41,442 bases of DNA from NCBI RefSeq assembly GCF_016735695.1, contig NZ_JAERQD010000052.1, positions 1 through 41,442 on the forward strand, read 5' to 3'. This stretch comes from Microvirga zambiensis WSM3693 (GTDB lineage: Bacteria; Pseudomonadota; Alphaproteobacteria; Rhizobiales; Beijerinckiaceae). Under the pieces are notes generated by a model. It had not been told where the DNA came from, did no database searches, and saw only the letters and a program-made list of their open reading frames with translations. A program made the position numbers and the translations under genes. Shown in pieces: positions 29,750 through 37,546 of this stretch (positions are counted from its first letter, which is position 1; each line of letters opens with the position of its first letter).

Positions 29750-30581
29750 CGCAATACCTACTTTATCAATTCGTCAGTCCGCTGCAGTTCGAGCAATTAT
29801 GAAAATGTACTTACCTGAATCGCAGCCGCATTGTGATACGCTTTGGAGTTTACTTCGTCAAACACCAAGACGCTTTGTCATGTGGCCTCAGAAGGGCCAT
29901 AGAGAGTGCCCATGACAACTGCTTTGCGTGACCGCCCGAAGTCAGACGCAGCATGGGCAGGCAACGCAAGATCGCACAGTTCATGCCCGCGCCAACCCCA
30001 AAGGTATATGGCAAGTCAACCTCAGGCTTTAAGCGCGGCCGTGAGAAGGTCTGCACTTCACTCCCTGCCCCTCTGCCGTGAAGGAGGGCATGAGATTATT
30101 TGGGCAGACTGTGAAGCAGCACTGACGACTGACCCCTCGCGAAGGAAGGAGAGCAGGAGGAAGTGTGGGGCAGTTAATCGGCAGCCTGTCTGCGACCCCT
30201 GTCGTTGTCGTTGATCATCAAGATCCAAGCTAAATTCCACACTTGCGAAGGCCATTCGGTCAGCTCACCAACCCACGTTCTTGCTACGTACTGCGTTACC
30301 GTATGTTTGGGAGCAAATCTTGCTCGAGCCTCCCGGATGCCGTCTTGCGCAAACATCTTCCGGCCTCGACTGGACAGCAGTGATACCCACTTGTAAGTTT
30401 AGTAAAAATATGCGTTACTGAACAAATCACTAAACAAGCCGGTCCACCGGCGAGGCCCCTCGGGGTCGGTGAGGAATCGCACGATCGAGACTTCCCCCCC
30501 GCCGGTCTTTCTGCGGCGGCCCGATGCCGTTATCGGCCCATCGGCCGGAGCGGTTTCTCTGAACCGATCACGGAGGGACGT
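29750..30581. other. Intergenic control region, no supported gene
   Basis: This 0.83-kb gap separates two divergent transcripts, the GH128-RTX gene (minus) and the dha transport operon (plus). Frames such as 29850-30056 and 30058-30255 are short, poorly coding and unrecognised. An AT-rich stretch at 30391-30437 with repeated motifs is listed separately. The GH128 promoter should lie in the AT-rich bases 29750-29830. Confidence 0.4.
30397..30437 (+). promoter_or_regulatory. Three copies of TTACTRAAC, candidate operator of the dha transport operon
   Basis: The 9-mer occurs inverted at 30397-30405 (GTTTAGTAA) and direct at 30415-30423 (TTACTGAAC) and 30427-30435 (TCACTAAAC, one mismatch). The direct copies are 12 bases apart, and the first and third form a 7-bp inverted repeat. 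The site is AT-rich in a GC-rich genome and lies about 145 bases before the first gene, so it is a candidate regulator site. The bound protein is unknown. Confidence 0.4.
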
Positions 30582-31904
30582 ATGAAGACGCTCACCATTG
30601 CTGCGGGTGCGTTGGCGACCTCGCTCGTTTGCGGGGCCGGCGCTGCGCACGCACAGGGGAAGACCATCACCCTGTGCTGGGCCGCCTGGGACCCGGCGAA
30701 CGCCCTCGTCGAGCTCTCGAAGGACTTTACGGCGAAGGCTGGCGTGAACATGAAATTCGAGTTCGTGCCTTGGCCGAACTTCGCCGACCGCATGCTCAAC
30801 GAGCTGAACTCCAAGGGCAAGCTGTGTGATCTCATCATCGGCGATTCGCAGTGGATCGGCGGCTCGGCCGAGAACAAGCACTACGTGAAGCTCAACGACT
30901 TCTTCGCCAAGGAAGGCATCAAGATGGATGACTTCCTCCCGGCGACGGTCTACGCCTACTCGACGTGGCCGAAGGGCTCGCCGAACTATTATGCGCTGCC
31001 CGCGATGGGCGACGCCCTCGGCTGGACCTACCGGAAGGACTGGTTCTCCCGCCCCGAGCTGCAGGCCGAGTTCAAGCAGAAATACAATCGCGACCTCGCC
31101 CCGCCGAAGACCTGGACTGAACTAAAGCAAGTCGCCGAGTTCTTCCAGAACCGCCAGATCGACGGCAAGACCGTGTATGGGGCCGCGATCTTCACCGAGC
31201 GCGGCTCGGAGGGCATCACCATGGGCGCTACGGCGGCACTGTATGCCTGGGGTCTGCAGTACGACGATCCGAAGAAGCCCTACGCCATGGCCGGGTTCAC
31301 CAACTCCAAGGACGCGGTCGAGGCCCTCGAGTTCTACAAGTCGCTCTACAAATGCTGCACGCCGCCAGGCTACACCAACGCCTACATGCAGGAGGGCCTC
31401 GACGCCTTCAAGTCGGGACAGGTGGCGATGCAGATGAACTGGTTCGCCTTCTTCCCCGGGCTTTCGAAAGACGAAAAGGTGGGCGGCGACAAGATCGGCT
31501 TCTTCGTCAATCCGGCCCAGAAGGTCGAGGCCTCGACGCTCGGGGGTCAGGGCATCTCCGTCGTCTCCTACTCGCCGAACCAGGCGGAGGCGCTTGCTTA
31601 CATCAAGTGGTTCGCGCAACCCGACGTTCAGAAGAAGTGGTGGTCGCTCGGCGGCTATGCGGTCCACAAGGCCGTCGTCGAGGATCCGAACTTCACCAAG
31701 TCCGCCCCCTTCGCGGCCGACTTCCTGAAGGCCATGGGCGGCGTCAAAGACTTCTGGCAGGAGCCAGCCTACGCGCAGCTCCTCCTCGACATGCAGAAGC
31801 GCGTGCATGACTATGTGGTCGCCGACAAGGGCACCGCGAAGGAGGCGCTCGATCTCCTCGTGAAGGACTGGCAAAAGACCTTCACTGAGGAAGGCAAGAT
31901 CTAA
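30582..31904 (+). CDS. Extracellular solute-binding protein of the dha transport operon
   Basis: The gene encodes 440 aa. GGAGG lies 5 bases before ATG 30582. A signal peptide (MKTLTIAAGALATSLVCGAG, then AAHA) is followed by a family 1 solute-binding fold: ITLCWAAWDPANALVELSKD, FEFVPWPNFADRML, DLIIGDSQWIGG, YYALPAMGDALGWTYRKDWF. Aromatic and charged residues around the DALGWTYR hinge probably line the ligand pocket. Two adjacent Cys (YKCCTPPG) may be structural. It heads an operon ending in dihydroxyacetone-kinase genes, so the ligand is inferred to be a small polyol or ketose such as glycerol, dihydroxyacetone or erythrulose. Confidence 0.85.
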   Translation: MKTLTIAAGALATSLVCGAGAAHAQGKTITLCWAAWDPANALVELSKDFTAKAGVNMKFEFVPWPNFADRMLNELNSKGKLCDLIIGDSQWIGGSAENKHYVKLNDFFAKEGIKMDDFLPATVYAYSTWPKGSPNYYALPAMGDALGWTYRKDWFSRPELQAEFKQKYNRDLAPPKTWTELKQVAEFFQNRQIDGKTVYGAAIFTERGSEGITMGATAALYAWGLQYDDPKKPYAMAGFTNSKDAVEALEFYKSLYKCCTPPGYTNAYMQEGLDAFKSGQVAMQMNWFAFFPGLSKDEKVGGDKIGFFVNPAQKVEASTLGGQGISVVSYSPNQAEALAYIKWFAQPDVQKKWWSLGGYAVHKAVVEDPNFTKSAPFAADFLKAMGGVKDFWQEPAYAQLLLDMQKRVHDYVVADKGTAKEALDLLVKDWQKTFTEEGKI

Positions 31905-31917
31905 CGCCACTCGATCA

Positions 31918-31952
31918 GGCGACACGAGAGGGCCCGCCCGCCTCGTGTCGCC
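31918..31952 (+). promoter_or_regulatory. Intercistronic hairpin after the binding-protein gene
   Basis: GGCGACACGAG and CTCGTGTCGCC form a perfect 11-bp stem with a 13-base loop, 14 bases after the binding-protein stop. There is no T-run. This is the usual place for a hairpin that partly stops transcription or protects the upstream message, so that binding protein outnumbers membrane parts. Confidence 0.7.
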
Positions 31953-31985
31953 AAGAGTTTCGACCGCAACCGGATTGGCACTGCC

Positions 31986-32948
31986 ATGAACGTCGAGGCG
32001 TCCCCGATGCGATTTGCCGAGAAGGTCGCCACCGTCACGCCGGCGGCACCCGCCCGGCGCGTGCGCAGTCTCTCGGACCGGACGATCGCTTGGCTCTTCA
32101 TCGCGCCGACGATCGTCCTGCTTCTGGCCATCAACGTCTTCCCGTTGATCTGGACGGTCCGCCTCTCATTCACGAACTACCGCGCCAACCGGATGAACGT
32201 GCCGCTGCGCGATGTCGGGCTGCAGCATTACAACGACATTCTGACGAGCCCGGATGTGTGGGCGGCCATGCAGGTCACCGCACGGTTCGTAATCGCCACG
32301 ATCCTGATTCAGACAGTACTCGGCTTCGCCCTTGCCTGGCTCGTCGACAAGAAGTTCCGCGGCCACGGGCTATGGACGACGGTCATCCTCCTGCCAATGA
32401 TGCTTTCGCCGGCGGTTGTCGGGAATTTCTGGACCTTCCTGTATCAGCCGCAGATCGGCCTGTTCAATTACGTCGTGTCGTTCTTCACCGGCATCCCGCC
32501 CTCCTCATTCCAGATGCTGGGCGACCTGACGCTTTCGCCGTGGGCCATCGTGCTCGTCGACACCTGGATGTGGACGCCGTACGTGATGCTCATCTGCCTC
32601 GCGGGGCTGCGCTCCATCCCAGATTATATCTATGAGGCCGCCGAGGTCGACCGAGCGTCGAAATGGCGCCAGTTCTGGACGATCACGTTGCCGATGGCGG
32701 CGCCCTTCATCATGCTGGCGGTGCTGTTTCGCGCCATCGAGAACTTCAAGATGTTCGACATGGTCAACCTTCTCACCGGCGGCGGGCCGGGCTCGACGAC
32801 GGAGGTCGCCTCGATTACGCTGAAGCGCGAGGCGTTTGAGAAATGGCGCACCGGCTACTCCTCCGCCTTCGCGATCATTCTGTTCGTCACGGTCTTCGGC
32901 CTTGCCAACATCTACGTGAAAGCGCTCAACCGGTTGAAGCAGAGATGA
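31986..32948 (+). CDS. ABC transporter permease (MalF/GlpP type)
   Basis: The gene encodes 320 aa with six predicted membrane segments after a cytosolic tail of about 35 residues (first segment TIAWLFIAPTIVLLLAINVF). The EAA coupling motif reads YIYEAAEVDRASKWRQFWTI. ATG 31986 has no strong ribosome site; the in-frame ATG 32007 is possible. It forms the channel with the next permease. The four-base overlap with that gene indicates coupled translation. Confidence 0.9.
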   Translation: MNVEASPMRFAEKVATVTPAAPARRVRSLSDRTIAWLFIAPTIVLLLAINVFPLIWTVRLSFTNYRANRMNVPLRDVGLQHYNDILTSPDVWAAMQVTARFVIATILIQTVLGFALAWLVDKKFRGHGLWTTVILLPMMLSPAVVGNFWTFLYQPQIGLFNYVVSFFTGIPPSSFQMLGDLTLSPWAIVLVDTWMWTPYVMLICLAGLRSIPDYIYEAAEVDRASKWRQFWTITLPMAAPFIMLAVLFRAIENFKMFDMVNLLTGGGPGSTTEVASITLKREAFEKWRTGYSSAFAIILFVTVFGLANIYVKALNRLKQR

Positions 32949-33898
32949 GCGACAACGTCACAGCCCATTCAGTCGTCGAGCCGTCGTCGCTGACGAAGCG
33001 CATCGCGGGCATCCTGGTCGTCCTGTACGCGATCATCACCATGGTGCCGCTCGGCTGGATCGTGCTGACGGGCTTCAAGTCGCCCCCGGACTCGATTTCG
33101 TACCCGCCGAAGATCGTGTTCGATCCCACCCTCGAGGGCTATTGCAATCTCTTCACCACCCGCTCGCGCCAGACCGCCGAGTATCTGGCAAGCCTCCCGC
33201 CGCCGTCGGGGACATGCGAGTCGATCGCGCGCGCCCGGAATTTGGTGGTGGTGTCCGAATCAAAGTTCGTCCCGCGCTTCTGGAACTCCGTCGTCATTGC
33301 CTTCGGGTCGACCGCCCTCGCAGTGTTCCTCGGCACCCTCTCGGCCTACGGGTTCTCGCGCTTCCGGGTGCCGCTCAAGGACGACCTGCTGTTCTTCATC
33401 CTCTCGACCCGTATGATGCCGCCGATCGCGGTCGCGATCCCGATCTATCTCATGTACCGGGAACTCGGCCTGCAGGATACGAAGCTCGGCATGATCCTGC
33501 TCTATACGGCTGTCAATGTATCGTTGGCCGTCTGGCTGCTTAAAGGCTTCATCGACGAGATCCCGCGCGAGTACGAGGAGGCCGCGATGATCGACGGCTA
33601 CTCGCGTCTGCAGGCCTTCCGCAAGGTGGTCCTGCCGCAGGCTGTGACCGGGATTGCCGCGACCGCGATCTTTTGCCTGATCTTCGCGTGGAACGAGTAT
33701 GCGTTCGCGGTGCTGCTCACCTCGGGCGAGGCGCAGACCGCGCCGCCCTTCATCCCGATCATCATCGGCGAAGGCGGGCAGGACTGGCCAGCGGTGGCGG
33801 CCGGAACCACGCTCTTTCTCGTGCCGATCGTGATCTTCACCGTGCTGCTCCGCAAGCATCTCCTGCGTGGCATCACCTTCGGAGCGGTGCGCAAATGA
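32945..33898 (+). CDS. ABC transporter permease (MalG/GlpQ type)
   Basis: The gene encodes 317 aa from ATG 32945, which overlaps the preceding stop; the frame is open to 32843 only as a shadow. It has six membrane segments, an extended periplasmic loop between the first and second (about residues 45-115, including NLFTTRSRQTAEYLASLPPP) and the EAA motif REYEEAAMIDGYSRLQAFRK. The extra loop is longer than in most MalG relatives and has the look of the glycerol-type GlpQ permeases of rhizobia, from memory. It ends overlapping the next small gene. Confidence 0.9.
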   Translation: MSDNVTAHSVVEPSSLTKRIAGILVVLYAIITMVPLGWIVLTGFKSPPDSISYPPKIVFDPTLEGYCNLFTTRSRQTAEYLASLPPPSGTCESIARARNLVVVSESKFVPRFWNSVVIAFGSTALAVFLGTLSAYGFSRFRVPLKDDLLFFILSTRMMPPIAVAIPIYLMYRELGLQDTKLGMILLYTAVNVSLAVWLLKGFIDEIPREYEEAAMIDGYSRLQAFRKVVLPQAVTGIAATAIFCLIFAWNEYAFAVLLTSGEAQTAPPFIPIIIGEGGQDWPAVAAGTTLFLVPIVIFTVLLRKHLLRGITFGAVRK

Positions 33899-34095
33899 TG
33901 CGGGAACCCGCCAGGACCTCGCGGCGCAAGCGCCTCTCCCCGCGCGGCATCGCCGAGGCTGCCGCGACCGTCGTCATCGCACTCGGGGTCGTCATGCTGA
34001 TGCAGCCCCTCTCGCTCACTCTATACGGCTGGTCCTTCCCAACGACGCTCGTCGGCACGGTGATGTTTCTCATCGGTTCGAAGCTTCCGGAGTAA
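33895..34095 (+). CDS. Small two-helix membrane protein of the transporter
   Basis: The gene encodes 66 aa. ATG 33895 overlaps the permease stop by four bases. A basic N-terminus (MMREPARTSRRKRLSPRG) is followed by two hydrophobic segments (AAATVVIALGVVMLM and TTLVGTVMFLIGSKL). Rhizobial glycerol ABC operons (glpSTPQV type) carry a small membrane protein beside the permeases, and this one is placed similarly, between permease and ATPase genes. I do not recognise a named domain, and similarity to the rhizobial one is by position only. It may be an accessory subunit. Confidence 0.7.
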   Translation: MMREPARTSRRKRLSPRGIAEAAATVVIALGVVMLMQPLSLTLYGWSFPTTLVGTVMFLIGSKLPE

Positions 34096-34099
34096 GGTG

Positions 34100-35200
34100 A
34101 TGGCCACGATCGACGTCCGGGACCTCAACAAGACCTTCGGCGAGTTCATCGCGGTTCGAGACTCTTCGTTCACTGTGGATGATGGTCAATTCGTCTGCCT
34201 TCTCGGGCCGTCAGGTTGCGGCAAGACGACGACCCTGCGGATGATCGCTGGACTCGAACTCCCGACTTCGGGCTCGATCAACCTTGCCGGTGAGGATGTG
34301 ACGTACAAACGAGCCTCGGAGCGCGACATCGCCTTCGTATTCCAGCTCTTCGCGCTCTATCCGCACATGAACGTGCGCCGGAACATCGAGTATCCCTTGC
34401 GCAACATCGGAATGCCGAAGGCCGACATCGCCAAGCGGGTCGCCGAAGCGGCCCGGATCCTGCGCATCGGCCACCTGCTGGATCGCTCCGTATCCGGCCT
34501 TTCCTCGGGCGACCGCCAGCGGGTGGCGCTCGGCCGCGCGATTGTGCGAGAGCCCGCGGCGTTCATGATGGACGAGCCGCTCGGCGCGCTCGACGCGGAG
34601 TTCCGGCATCTCATGTGCGGCGAGCTTCGCACACTCCATGACCGGCTCAAGGCGACGACGGTCTATGTCACCCACGACCAGCTCGAGGCCATGTCGATGG
34701 CGGATCGCATCGTGGTGATGAACCAGGGTGTGATCGAGCAGTTCGGATCACCGCAGGAGATCTATGACCGGCCGGCGACGCTGTTCGTCGCTGGCTTCAT
34801 CGGCTCTCCGCCGATGAACTTCATCAACTTCGTGGGAGCGCTGGCCCGCGGCCAACGGGAGATCCGCGTCGGCGACCGCAGCCAGCCGGTGCCGAAACTT
34901 CTGGAAGACCGGGCCGACGGCGAGCATGTCCTCGGCGTCCGGCCGGAGCATGTCCGCATCTCGGACGAAGGATGGCTGCGCGGTGAGGTCTACGGGTCGG
35001 AATATCTCGGCACGACGCAGATCGTGACCATCCGGACGGCCCGCGGACGGATCCGCGCCAGGTTGCCCGCGGACTCGGTCGTGCCGCGGGGCCGGCAGGT
35101 CGGCCTCACGCTGAAGCCCGACAAGCTCTCGATCTTCGACGGGGCCACGGGCCGGGCGATCCGCACGGCCCTGCACGAGGGAGGGCTGCTTCATGGCTAG
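34100..35200 (+). CDS. ABC transporter ATP-binding protein 1, atypical signature
   Basis: The protein is 366 aa from ATG 34100; GTG 34097 directly before it is an alternative. Walker A GPSGCGKTT, Q-loop VFQLFALYPHM, Walker B FMMDEPLGALDA and the switch His in YVTHDQ are intact, and a C-terminal TOBE region (LGVRPEHV) is present. The signature reads LSSGDRQR instead of LSGGQxQR, an unusual change at the position that contacts ATP across the dimer. It would pair with the second, canonical ATPase. A hetero-pair of ATPases is characteristic of glycerol-type (GlpS/GlpT) transporters and leaves open that only one ATP site is fully active. Confidence 0.9.
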   Translation: MATIDVRDLNKTFGEFIAVRDSSFTVDDGQFVCLLGPSGCGKTTTLRMIAGLELPTSGSINLAGEDVTYKRASERDIAFVFQLFALYPHMNVRRNIEYPLRNIGMPKADIAKRVAEAARILRIGHLLDRSVSGLSSGDRQRVALGRAIVREPAAFMMDEPLGALDAEFRHLMCGELRTLHDRLKATTVYVTHDQLEAMSMADRIVVMNQGVIEQFGSPQEIYDRPATLFVAGFIGSPPMNFINFVGALARGQREIRVGDRSQPVPKLLEDRADGEHVLGVRPEHVRISDEGWLRGEVYGSEYLGTTQIVTIRTARGRIRARLPADSVVPRGRQVGLTLKPDKLSIFDGATGRAIRTALHEGGLLHG

Positions 35201-36221
35201 CGTCGAATTCGTCCGGATCTCGAAGCGCTTCAAGGACGTGGAGGCCGTCGCCGACCTGTCGCTCACCATTGCGGACGGAGAGTTCGTCGTCCTCCTCGGT
35301 CCGACCGGCGCCGGCAAAACGACAACCCTGCGCCTCGCTGCCGGCCTTGAACGGGCCGATGTCGGATCGATCCGGATTGGCGGAGTGGATCGAACGAGCG
35401 CCGATCCGGCGCTGCGTGATGTCGCCTTCGTGTTCCAGCAATACTCGCTCTATCCGCACCTGTCCGTTTACGACAATCTCGCTTTCCCGCTGCGCTCGCC
35501 CTTATGTCGCATGGCTGAGGATGCGATCCGGGCGCGCGTGACGGAGATCGCCCGCCTTCTGCATATCGATGACAAACTGCAGAGCCCGGCGACACGTCTC
35601 TCGGGTGGCCAGATGCAGCGCGTCGCCATCGGTCGCGCGCTCGTGCGCCGGCCATCGGCCTACCTCATGGACGAGCCTCTCTCATCCCTTGACGCGAAGC
35701 TCCGGGCCGATCTGCGCCTCGAACTCGTCCGGATCCAGCAGGAGCTGGGCGCGACGATCCTCTATGTCACTCACGATCAGATCGAGGCCATGACCATGGC
35801 CGACCGCATCGGCGTGATGGAGGCGGGACGGCTCGTCCAGGTCGGGACGCCCCGCGACATCTACGAGAACCCGTCGACGATCCATGTGGCGACACGGCTC
35901 GGTCATCCGGTCGTGAACCTCATCCCGCGCGGTCTCATTCCGGACCTGCCCGCGCCGCCTCGAGCTGTGCTGATCGGCGCGCGGACCGAGCATCTGCGCC
36001 TCAGCAAGGCGGGCGGGTCCGCGCAGGCATCAAACCTTGTCGGCTCGCTGTCGTGGATCGAGCATCTGGGCGACCAGAACCATCTGCACCTGAAGGTCGG
36101 GGACATGGAGCTCGTGACCCTCGCCGACCCGGAGAGCGGGCTGAGCGTCGGGGACCGCGTCTCCGTGGCACTCGCACGCCCTCTGTTCTTCGATGATGCT
36201 GGCCAGCGAATCACGGTATGA
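35193..36221 (+). CDS. ABC transporter ATP-binding protein 2
   Basis: The gene encodes 342 aa and overlaps the first ATPase gene by eight bases. Walker A GPTGAGKTT, Q-loop VFQQYSLYPHL, signature LSGGQMQRVAIGR, Walker B YLMDEPLSSLDAKLR and YVTHDQ are all canonical. A C-terminal TOBE domain (IGARTEHLRL) follows. It forms a heterodimer with the atypical first ATPase and drives the two permeases. Its stop overlaps a possible dhaL start. Confidence 0.92.
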   Translation: MASVEFVRISKRFKDVEAVADLSLTIADGEFVVLLGPTGAGKTTTLRLAAGLERADVGSIRIGGVDRTSADPALRDVAFVFQQYSLYPHLSVYDNLAFPLRSPLCRMAEDAIRARVTEIARLLHIDDKLQSPATRLSGGQMQRVAIGRALVRRPSAYLMDEPLSSLDAKLRADLRLELVRIQQELGATILYVTHDQIEAMTMADRIGVMEAGRLVQVGTPRDIYENPSTIHVATRLGHPVVNLIPRGLIPDLPAPPRAVLIGARTEHLRLSKAGGSAQASNLVGSLSWIEHLGDQNHLHLKVGDMELVTLADPESGLSVGDRVSVALARPLFFDDAGQRITV

Positions 36222-36229
36222 GGCACACC

Positions 36230-36856
36230 ATGGAACCCGCCTTGCACACGAGCGAACGAGCCGAGTCCGACCTCACCCTTCGGATCGTCCGCGCAGCCGC
36301 TGAGGCGGTGATCGGGCATACTGACGAATTGACCGCCCTCGACCAGGCGATCGGCGACGGCGATCACGGGATCAACATGAAGCGCGGCCTTGAGGCTGTG
36401 CTAGCCGATCTCCCGCAACTGCGAGGCAAGCCTCTCGGCGAGATGCTGAAGGCTATCGGCATGAAACTGGTCATGAAGGTCGGCGGGGCCTCTGGCCCGC
36501 TCTACGGCACGCTGGCGCTCGAACTCGGGAAGCACATGCCTGCGTCTCCCTCGCGCGGCGACTTGGCGGCAGCGTTCGCTGCCGCCATTGAGGCCGTCAA
36601 GGCGCGAGGCAAGTCCGATCTGGCCCAGAAGACCATGCTTGACGTTCTCGCGCCCGTTCAGGCGAAGCTCGCCGAGGGCGCGGACCTGTGCGCCATCAAA
36701 GCCGAGGCGCTGCGCGCCGCCGAAGCGACAAGGCCGATACAGGCGCTCCGCGGCCGCGCCTCGTTCCTCGGCGAGCGCTCGATCGGCCATGTGGATCCGG
36801 GCGCGCGTTCGGCGGCTCTCTTCGTCGCGGCGATCTGCGACACGCTGGAGGGGTGA
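36230..36856 (+). CDS. dhaL: PTS-dependent dihydroxyacetone kinase, ADP-binding subunit DhaL
   Basis: The protein is 208 aa from ATG 36230, which has GAGG 6 bases upstream; ATG 36218 overlapping the ATPase stop is an alternative. The Mg-ADP site DQAIGDGDHG (Asp 38, 43, 45), GGASGPLYG, and the C-terminal RGRASFLGERSIGHVDPGAR are intact. DhaL keeps ADP permanently bound. It is rephosphorylated to ATP by DhaM and passes the phosphate to the substrate on DhaK. A separate L subunit, with dhaM and a dhaK in the same operon, marks the PEP-dependent rather than the ATP-dependent enzyme type. Confidence 0.93.
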   Translation: MEPALHTSERAESDLTLRIVRAAAEAVIGHTDELTALDQAIGDGDHGINMKRGLEAVLADLPQLRGKPLGEMLKAIGMKLVMKVGGASGPLYGTLALELGKHMPASPSRGDLAAAFAAAIEAVKARGKSDLAQKTMLDVLAPVQAKLAEGADLCAIKAEALRAAEATRPIQALRGRASFLGERSIGHVDPGARSAALFVAAICDTLEG

Positions 36857-36859
36857 GGC

Positions 36860-37246
36860 ATGGCGAATGTGGGCATCGTGATCGTCTCCCATTCGCCGAA
36901 GGTGGCGGAGGGCGCGTCCGAGATGGTCCGCCAGATGGTGGGCGATACCGTTCCGGTCGCCCATACGGGCGGCAATCTCGATGGAGGCCTGGGCACCTCG
37001 GTCGAGGGGATTATGGCTGCAATCGAACGCGCCTGGTCGCCGGCGGGCGTCGCCATTCTGGTTGATCTTGGTGGCGCCGAGACGAACAGCGAAATGGCGG
37101 TCGAGATGCTGCCGGAGAATCGGCGCGGCAAAGTTGTGGTCTGCAACGCGCCCATCGTGGAAGGGGCTGTGATCGCCGCCGCGGAATCGTCGGGAGGCTC
37201 ATCTCTCGAGACCGTCAAGCGCACCGCCGAGGAGTTGAGCCCGTGA
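36860..37246 (+). CDS. dhaM: PTS-type phosphocarrier DhaM (EIIA-mannose fold)
   Basis: The gene encodes 128 aa, one EIIA-Man-type domain. The active His 11 is in GIVIVSHSPKVAEG, followed by TGGNLDGGLGTSVEGI and VDLGGAETNSEMA, both typical of DhaM. It takes phosphate from HPr and gives it to the ADP on DhaL. In Escherichia coli DhaM is fused to HPr and part of EI; here HPr and a full EI are separate genes just downstream. A G-rich ribosome site lies 7 bases before the start. Confidence 0.93.
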   Translation: MANVGIVIVSHSPKVAEGASEMVRQMVGDTVPVAHTGGNLDGGLGTSVEGIMAAIERAWSPAGVAILVDLGGAETNSEMAVEMLPENRRGKVVVCNAPIVEGAVIAAAESSGGSSLETVKRTAEELSP

Positions 37247-37262
37247 GGGTCGGAGTGACGAG

Positions 37263-37541
37263 ATGAACAGGGCCTCGGCCAATATGATGCTCACGAACGC
37301 TGTCGGGCTCCATGCGCGCCCATCGGTGAAGCTCACCCAGGTCGCCAAGAGCTTCCGGGCGAATGTCGAGCTCGCGCTCGCTCCGGATGGTCCGTGGTCC
37401 GATGCGAAGAGCCCTGTTCAGGTGATGCGGGTCAAGGCCGGGAAGGGCTCGGTCGTCCATGTACGCGCCGAGGGCGAGGATGCGCAGGCCGCGGTCGCGG
37501 CCGTCGTCAATCTCGTCGAGCGCAAGTTCGACGAGGAGTGA
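37263..37541 (+). CDS. HPr-family phosphocarrier protein
   Basis: The gene encodes 92 aa, the normal length. The active site is NAVGLHARPSVKLTQVAKSF with His 17, the phosphate-accepting residue. A KSP segment near residue 45 occupies the place where HPr proteins of the PTS-Ntr group and of Gram-positives carry the regulatory Ser. It should move phosphate from Enzyme I to DhaM. Its place between dhaM and the EI gene suggests it is dedicated to the kinase and separate from the general PTS-Ntr HPr of alphaproteobacteria. Confidence 0.92.
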   Translation: MNRASANMMLTNAVGLHARPSVKLTQVAKSFRANVELALAPDGPWSDAKSPVQVMRVKAGKGSVVHVRAEGEDAQAAVAAVVNLVERKFDEE

Positions 37542-37546
37542 CGACC

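Noticed and set aside
30190..30290. tRNA-like look of the minus strand (GGTGAGCTGACCGAATGG)
   Set aside because: It recalls the start of a Ser/Leu tRNA, but no acceptor-stem partner, anticodon arm or T-loop can be built.
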